DNA from: Diphasiastrum complanatum
Lineage: Eukaryota; Streptophyta; Lycopodiopsida; Lycopodiales; Lycopodiaceae
Assembly (NCBI GenBank): GCA_029204225.1
Contig: CM055106.1
Span: 43,809,003-43,873,002 of the forward strand
Length of the DNA stretch: 64,000 bases
Reading direction: 5' to 3'
The notes below the pieces were generated by a model that saw nothing but the letters and a program-made list of their open reading frames with translations, was not told the origin of the DNA and did no database searches. Positions 57,797-64,000 of the stretch are shown here, one piece after another. Position numbers and translations under genes: made by a program. Each line of letters opens with the position of its first letter. Position 1 is the stretch's first letter.

Positions 57797-59530
57797 ATGG
57801 ATTTGCAATCACAATATGCTCTAATAGTAGACAAACTCGATGGTTCGAATTACCACTTATGGAATTTCAAGATGAGGGTAGTACTGATGGCCAAAGAGCT
57901 TTGGGAAATAGTCGATGAATCGAACTACTTCCTAATGTTGATGAGCAAGCCATTTCCAAGTGAAAGCTCAAGGATGGCAAGGCTTTCGCCTTGATCACCC
58001 TTAACATCTCCGACACACAGATTGGCCACATCAGACAAGCCCAATCTTTGAAAGAGACTTGAGATATATCGAACACACTATATGAATCCCTCACTTCAAA
58101 GCTACTGCATCTGAGGAGAAAGTTCTTCTCACTCAGAATGACAAAAGATGATTCTGTTCAGAATCACATTAATCAATATAAGACTCTATTAGAGTAGATG
58201 GCGGCAATAGGTTAAGTGAGTGAAGACTTTGACGCTGTAATGACCTTATTGTCCAGCTTGCCATCCTCATATGAAAACTGGGTGATGATGATTTTCACAC
58301 ACTCACAAATTACATTGGAATGGAGCATCCTCGTCCTCCATCAATGACTCGCAGACATTATTCTCAAATAAGAACACAAGGAAGCAACAGAAGAAGAAAG
58401 TTTTCCAACAAATCGATAACAATCAAAGGCAGTCACAAAAGACCCAGAATCAACAACCTGCTCAGAACAAGAAAAGACTCTTCTGCAAGTACTGCAAGAG
58501 GACGAACCACGAAACCCAGGACTTTCGGATCTTGAAGTTCAACAATGACAAGAAGAAACAGCAAGCCCATGCAACAAACACGAAGTAGAAGATCCAAGAA
58601 GAAGACGACGACGAGCATGAAGTCTTCATGGTGAACCATCACCAAGTCGTGAACAATCGGAAAAGTGGTTCCTCGATTAGGGAGCAATAAAACACATGAC
58701 AAGCCATCAAGAATGGTTCATCGACTATTCAGCCTACAACACAAAGAAATTCATTCACCTTGGAGACATCAGCTTACACAAGATTGAAGGTGAAGGTACT
58801 GTAAGATTGAATTTTCAGAATGGATTATCGCAGCTCATAACAAATGTATTGTATGTCCCGAACTTGACGACAAATCTGTTGTTGGGTCAATCGAATTACA
58901 AACTTTGGACATAAGGTAGAGTTTCAGGTAGATTCCTATCAGATTCTTGATAAAAGCAAGAGGATTTTTGCACTCGAAAAGAGGCAATGATATCTCTATA
59001 GGCTTAGTCATCGTAACTCTGTAATTGATTGTGCTTTAAGTAGTTTAGCATCTGTTAATAAATGATTGATTTGGCATAATAGACTTGGTCACCTTAATCA
59101 TATATCGATAGGTAACATGTCTAGACGTTCTTCAGTTCATGATTTAGACTATCGAATTGTCGACCCTCCTGTCTGCCAAAGCTGTATTATAGGAAAGCAG
59201 ACAAGAAGGCCATTTAAGTCAAATCAAGAACATATATCTAAAGATTTGCTAGACATTCTACATACTGATATATGTGGCCCAATGCAAACACCATCACTGC
59301 TTGGTGCTACATTCTTTATTACTTTTATAGATGACTATTCCCAAAGAATTGCTATATATTTTCTAAAGCACAAATCTGAAACCTTCCAGTTTTTCAAGAA
59401 ATACAAAGAAAATATTGAGTTACAGACATGCAAGAAGATCAAAACTCTCAAGAGCGACAACGATGATGAATACATCTCAAACGAATTCAAAGACTATTGC
59501 TCAGCCAATGGCATCGAACATTCACATTGT
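57797..59530 (+). pseudogene. copia L gag to integrase, truncated
   Basis: ATG 57797: MDLQSQYALIVDKLDGSNYH, then LWNFKMRVVLMAKELWEIVD. Frame breaks follow, then the gag C-terminus (LLSSLPSSYENWVMM), a zinc knuckle with the last Cys changed to Phe (LFCKYCKRTNHETQDF), a degraded protease (FIDYSAYNTKKFIHLGD; DSG lost), pre-integrase (NRLGHLNHISIGNMSRRSSV), integrase HHCC end (CQSCIIGKQTRRPF) and catalytic Asp region (LHTDICGP, KSDNDDEY). Homology ends near 59530 before the glutamate motif. RT and RNase H are missing. Close to F and the 31.8-32.8 kb fragment. Confidence 0.88.
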
Positions 59531-59599
59531 ATTTTCCAACAATGCCCTTCCCGTTGTAATAGTATCCCAACTTGTAGCTTCCAACAAAATTGGGTAAGT

Positions 59600-60295
59600 A
59601 TTCGGATCGTGTCTTCCAACAACCCGAAATAGTAATAATATCAAACTTGTTAATGCTAATGTTTATATCAGTTCATAGTATGATATTGTTTCTATAATAA
59701 CTTAGCATTTGAAATTTTAGTTCAAACTATCATACTAGGAGGTAAACAAAAAATATTCTCAAAATCTTAAAATTTGAGAGATTTCACCTTCTCTAGTTTT
59801 TTCATTGCATGCAAACTGATTTCACTACAGTAAATTTATTATTCTTTTAAAGTTCTGTTATAAACCTTTCCAAAATAGCCTTTAGTTTCTAGACAATTCC
59901 TTAGAATTAAGGACATACCTTTAACAAGTTAGTTCATATTAGTTCAAGTTTGTGATTCCAGAAGCCCCACAAATTGAAATGGCAGCGATGGCCTCCATCG
60001 CACGGCAACAAGCAGAGTAGCGCTTATCCAAAATCAACAGGGTGGTAGATTTCAAAGTAACAAAATGGCGCTCCTGGTGGGATAGCAGCGATGGCCTCTC
60101 CTTCACGTTTTACTGAATTTCAGCGTAGACAGAATCAGACCTCCATCGCTGTCCTGTATTACTCAGGTTTTTCAAGAGGCGAAAAACCCGACACCCGACA
60201 CTGTCGCCATTTTACTTTAGGCTATCCTGAGCAACTAAGTGTTTTCCAACACTGATCCTAAATTGGCTTTTAGGCCATTTAGGCACTTCCAGAAA
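59600..60295. other. unassigned; short GC-richer repeats
   Basis: No gene. GCAGCGATGGCCTCC-type phrases recur near 59982 and 60090, and a CATCGCTGTCC variant near 60143. It leads into the minisatellite, so both may be one LTR or untranslated region. Confidence 0.4.
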
Positions 60296-60700
60296 TGCGA
60301 TACTATTTTGCAAAAAATGCGACACTGCATTTTTCCTCACATTTTCTGATAGGTGACAATTTGCAAAAAAGTGACACTGCATTTTTACATGCAGTTTTTG
60401 ACAGGCGACAATTTGCAAAAGGGCGACACTGCATTTTTACATGCAGTTTATGACAGGCAACAATTTGCAAAAAGCGACACTGCAATTTTTGACAGGCGAC
60501 AATTAGGACAAAAAGCAACACTGCATTTTTACATGCAATTTCTGACAGGCGACACCTGTGAAGAAAAATTTTGACACTGTAGTTTTACACGGGATTCTAC
60601 ACAGGCGAAAAGCCCGACACTACAGTTTTACACAGGATTCTACATAGGCGAAAAACTCGACACTCTGCAGAAATACACAAGATTTCTCACAGGCTATCTA
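60296..60700. repeat. minisatellite, about 50-bp units
   Basis: Seven or more imperfect units built on GCGACACTGCATTTTTACAT, then GCAGTTTTTGACAGGCGACA and ATTTGCAAAA, with variant units (ACACAGGATTCTACACAGGC) at the right end. Translations are not protein-like. Confidence 0.85.
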
Positions 60701-61651
60701 CGTCTTCACGCTCCAATAACAACTATTCTGATTAGTCCGTTAATCAGCTATTAAGCAATCTTGTAAATGTAAAGCTAGAATAATACAAGATCTTTCAGTT
60801 GTTGTAATGTAAATGAGCGATTGAAGATATTATGAGTCATAAGTCAATCTATATTAGAGGATGATTTGACAGAGATTAAACGACCAGAATGGGTCTTTTA
60901 GTAGCTGACTCCTAAGAGTTAGTGATTATATATAGAGAGAGATATTCAGAACTTTAGCAATTGCTTTGAATTTGTAAATAGGATCACGCGCTTATCAGCG
61001 CAATTGTATTGTGGTCTGATCGTTGTTACTACAACTTTATTATACGAATTCGTTACTGTTCTACATCCTTTTGCATTCTTGTTGAATGAAATTAACTCTC
61101 ACTCCTCTTACACAAACATCAACATAAAGAGAAATGTATGGCTGTCTCTGACGCCTAAATTATTTCTACATTCTCTTCAAATCAGATTATCAGTATTAGA
61201 GGATTGCATGGCTGTCTCAGATGTCTAAACGTTTCTGCAATCTCTCTTTCACGGTAATCTAAGACTCCTACACTGATAGTCTTATTCAACACAAAAGAAC
61301 AGCTCGTAATCTTCGTTCTCTAAGTAATCCACCATCCTGTTAAACACAATTATTATTGTTCTTTCATTATCATTATTGTTGTCTTTCATCTGTAGGCATT
61401 CACTCAACAGACCGGGGTTTCCCATTAGGGTTTCCCGGAACACAATTTTTTTATTTTTTTTGTATATTTGCCAATATAGGTATCATGTGAAAGGATATCA
61501 ACAAAGCAATTGTTATGCAGATCTATTGCTTGGTTTCAGATGGCTGAACATTGATTAGAAATCTGGACATCAATAGATGGCTTAAGAAAATTGGCTGCAT
61601 TTCATATGGTTTCAAAAATTTGGACTGTGTAGTTTGCCGACTGTTTCGAGT
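60701..61651 (+). other. LTR-like region, unassigned
   Basis: AT-rich with ATTATATATAGAGAGAG near 60925, TATA-like as in retroelement promoters. No reading frame or primer site follows, so assignment to an LTR is only a possibility. Confidence 0.3.
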
Positions 61652-61775
61652 GCGAAACACCAAAAAGTGTGTTTTCACTTAGGGAGTTGGAAGGCCAAAT
61701 CATGAAGAGGCCTTACCGTCGGGGCCGGGCTCTACCGGTAGCCCCCGGACCCCGCCGTTGGGGGGCATTGCCCCC
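61652..61775 (+). repeat. family-E LTR fragment
   Basis: GAAACACCAAAAAGTGTG, then GGAAGGCCAAATCATG and the C/G-rich block match E LTRs (24010-24125). Truncated both sides; same strand sense as the E1 and E2 copies. Confidence 0.8.
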
Positions 61776-61789
61776 GTCAAAAATAGGTG

Positions 61790-61935
61790 AGATAATTGAA
61801 TGTGGAAACTTCCTACTTCCAATGCATGACTATGCCTATAAAAAATTGAACAAAGCAGTAGTGATAGAAATCATATTCAATCTTTAGCAACTAACTTTCG
61901 CTAGATACTAAGCGATTACGTAGCCAAACATAAAG
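61790..61935 (-). repeat. F-like LTR fragment
   Basis: CATGACTATGCCTAT, GTAGTGATAGAAATCA and GATTACGTAGCCAAACAT align with F LTR positions 19665-19735. Diverged and short. Confidence 0.65.
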
Positions 61936-62139
61936 TATTGAATTCTAAGACAATTTCTATCAGTTTAATACAGAGATGAATGCATTCTGACACAAACTGA
62001 ATGCAATAAGAAGATAGTATTGATTCAGAAAAACAAGATCGGATGGATGTTGATAGAAACAAATTTGGCATAGATGGCAAATTATGCATTTCCACTTGTA
62101 ATGCCACTATTGAGCCAAAATAGAGTAAGAGGCTAAACT
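61936..62139. other. unassigned
   Basis: No feature recognised; probably further LTR remnants. Confidence 0.3.
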
Positions 62140-62187
62140 CGTGCCAATTAGAGTGTAGACAAGTGTAATGCTTTTGTTTGATAAATT

Positions 62188-62320
62188 CTAAGAGGTCCAA
62201 TAGGATTTAGAGGTGGAACCATGAGAGGTCCAATAGGAATTTGAGGTGTGCTTGAATATAGTCCAATAGAATTAAGAGGTGCATGGATCAATGGTCCAAT
62301 AGGATTAAGAGGTGAAAAAG
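62188..62320. repeat. tandem GAGGTCCAATAGGATT-type repeat
   Basis: Four imperfect units of about 35-40 bp with the core GGTCCAATAGGATTAAGAGG. Related cores occur near 3115-3235 in reverse. Confidence 0.75.
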
Positions 62321-62324
62321 TATT

Positions 62325-62752
62325 TTATGAACATAGAGAGCAATTGCACCATTATGAGAGGAAAAACATGAAATTGCTTGATTGATTTTGGTGAGATATC
62401 ATCACCTATATATACATGATCCATCACGATTTTGGGCAGGTATGAGTAGCCCTAAACCTATCCCTAATGCTAATTTTGGTGGATCTGTCATCGCTACCAA
62501 GTTAGGGTTGGAATCTTGGAGATCCCTCAACAATGCAAAAATTACCAAAAATAGCTCCTATTTTTTCTCCCTTGTATCTAAGCATAATTTGGACTCATTC
62601 CAAAGGTTCTAACACTTAGGTCTACTTGAGAGCATCCTTATGAATGGAATCCTATGCTATTTGACACGTGTGACAAGCCACATCATGACCATCTAACTAT
62701 TTACAAGTCATATGACCAAAACTAGTCAAGTTAGAATTGTGAATTTTTAACA
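62325..62752 (-). repeat. LTR B3, first part, inverted
   Basis: 428 bp matching the reverse complement of LTR B positions 1-428, ending in the LTR terminus TTTTTAACA at 62752. Its remainder is at 63263-63513 on the other strand. Confidence 0.9.
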
Positions 62753-63262
62753 ACAAACAACACATGCTTCTATTCTACATTGTGTCTGAATGATCTATAA
62801 TGGCAGAAGCCTGAAAAGTTATAGCAAAGGCAAAAACGTGCTAGAGGCTATTGCTCTGCAACTGCTGTAAGAAGGTGTTGATTTCACACATGTGGATTGT
62901 CCACAACATGTACTTGTGATCTCCTAAGGTGTGTAGATGCACCAAGATCAAAACTAGATTGAGATTCAAGATCAATCTTAGATCCTATGGCAAAAACACA
63001 CTACTACATACATTCAATCACTTCCAACTCTCACTCACACGTGTGGGAAGTATTCAAAAATTATTTCAAGTAAAAACAAGCTGCTCTCCTCGGGTAGAGA
63101 GAGAAAAACCATCATGAGCTCTCGGTAGAGAGAGAAAGCTAGAAATCCAATAACACTCAAAATCCACACAATCACCAAATCAATTAGCTTCAAAATGAGG
63201 AGTACAATGATACTAGTAGATCCACGAGCTACCACTATGCTTAACTATGATTGGACCATACT
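62753..63262. repeat. inverted flank of LTR B3
   Basis: 62761-62876 matches 33898-34003 of element N. The rest has AGAGAGAGAAAA and TGATTGGACC motifs like 2950-3250. If the inversion is undone, this DNA lies upstream of LTR B3. Confidence 0.65.
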
Positions 63263-63513
63263 TTTGAGTACTTGTGATTACTAATGATTATAGGATTGAA
63301 TGTAGGTCTGGTGTACAGTGCTCAGACTGTGGGAGGCCGTACTTTCACACGTGTGAAGCCTTCTTCAAGGATTTGGGCCATTTAGTGAGGTTCAAACATA
63401 GATTTTTGATAGATTTTGATGGTTCAACTTGTGCTAATCTTATGAAATCATAATCTATTGTTTCCCTCATCATTTCAAGTGTTTTAGAATCCTTATTTGC
63501 TGTAGTTTTTACA
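63263..63513 (+). repeat. LTR B3, second part
   Basis: 251 bp matching the last part of LTR B, ending TTTTTACA directly at the primer site, so it is a 5' LTR. Confidence 0.9.
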
Positions 63514-63526
63514 TGGTATCAGAGCC
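63514..63526 (+). other. primer-binding site of copia B3
   Basis: TGGTATCAGAGCC adjoining the LTR end. Complementary to plant initiator tRNA-Met. Confidence 0.9.
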
Positions 63527-64000
63527 TAAAGGCTGAAATGAGCTAAATCCTTGGTTTTCATTCAATTTGATCACAATTTTTGATCTAAATCTTGTGTAGA
63601 TTGGATCTTAGCATCTAGTATTGATTCTAGAACTCAAAGTGAGTCAAATACATTGGAGATTGGTGTTGTGTGACTTCATTTGCAGGTGTTTAGGTGTCTA
63701 AAACCAGAGGCAAAGTTGAATTCAATTCACATTACCAAGATAGCAAGTTTTGCTTGCTCCAAGCATTGATTTCTAAGCAAGTTTTGGAGGTGATTTCATA
63801 GAGGAGGCTTTCTAGCATTCAAGGAGAGGGAAGATCAGAGTTTTGGGGACTCTTCAAGGCTATTCTAAGGTGTAGTAGACACCTCCTAAAGTGATTTAGG
63901 TTCAGTCCAACCATTGCTTGACTTATGCACCAAATTAGATCAATTTTTCATCAATTTTGATCATTTTTTGCTTGTGATTGGATAGTAGATTGTGTTGCAT
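63527..64000 (+). mobile_element. copia B3 leader, continues past the window
   Basis: About 470 bp downstream of the primer site without an ORF start. This is the untranslated leader of a family-B element whose gag should lie beyond 64000. It is the only B copy here with its 5' end. Confidence 0.75.

Noticed and set aside
60212-60574. Cys/Lys-rich repeated frames in the minisatellite
   Set aside because: They reflect the repeat unit; frames shift between units and exist on both strands.

Overview
The window is plant nuclear DNA made almost entirely of decayed mobile elements. The evidence is: many Ty1/copia gag-pol remnants with plant-type tRNA-Met primer sites; a Ty3/gypsy leader with a tRNA-Asp primer site; En/Spm (CACTA)-like remains; long GA/TC microsatellites; and spliced, low-GC, gene-poor sequence. 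Nothing looks bacterial, and I saw no rRNA, tRNA or CRISPR. A vascular plant with a large, retrotransposon-dense genome fits best. I cannot resolve the lineage.

Layout. 0.4-2.5 kb: a broken En/Spm-like gene and a dense field of GACGTC palindromes. 2.5-3.6 kb: a copia gag scrap with LTR-like sequence. 3.85-4.11 kb: a perfect 81-bp inverted repeat. 5.2-8.55 kb (minus strand): the only locus that is not clearly a retroelement, an FCP1/NIF-like phosphatase-fold ORF beside a frame-broken gene with a methyltransferase-like motif. 8.7-11.2 kb: 5'-truncated copia family B with an intact 3' LTR. 13.2-15.1 kb: copia D1. 15.7-25.2 kb: copia E1, split by nested copia F (16579-20611) with a 5-bp target duplication, and carrying about 0.84 kb of unknown DNA in its 5' LTR. 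27.3-31.0 kb: copia E2, sharing its right-hand flank with E1. 31.8-32.85 kb: an F-like gag-protease fragment whose first part is inverted in place. 33.4-38.2 kb: a gypsy-type element N with no pol, whose leader is tandemly duplicated. 38.2-40.1 kb: copia B2. 41.3-45.7 kb: copia H. 45.7-46.0 kb: an RNase H scrap. 46.7-49.6 kb: copia D2. 50.1-50.4 kb: GA microsatellites. 51.2-51.8 kb: an acidic unrecognised ORF pair. 53.2-56.95 kb: copia K, running into copia L at 57.0-59.5 kb. 60.3-60.7 kb: a minisatellite. 62.3-64.0 kb: the 5' end of a third B element (B3), whose LTR is split by a local inversion; its interior runs off the window.

No element here looks autonomous. Reverse transcriptase YVDD motifs, integrase catalytic residues and zinc knuckles are variously mutated or deleted. 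The 5.2-8.5 kb minus-strand locus is the only candidate host or captured gene. The most informative structures are the perfect hairpin, the two in-place inversions, the nested F-in-E insertion, the duplicated gypsy leader and the shared flank of E1 and E2.
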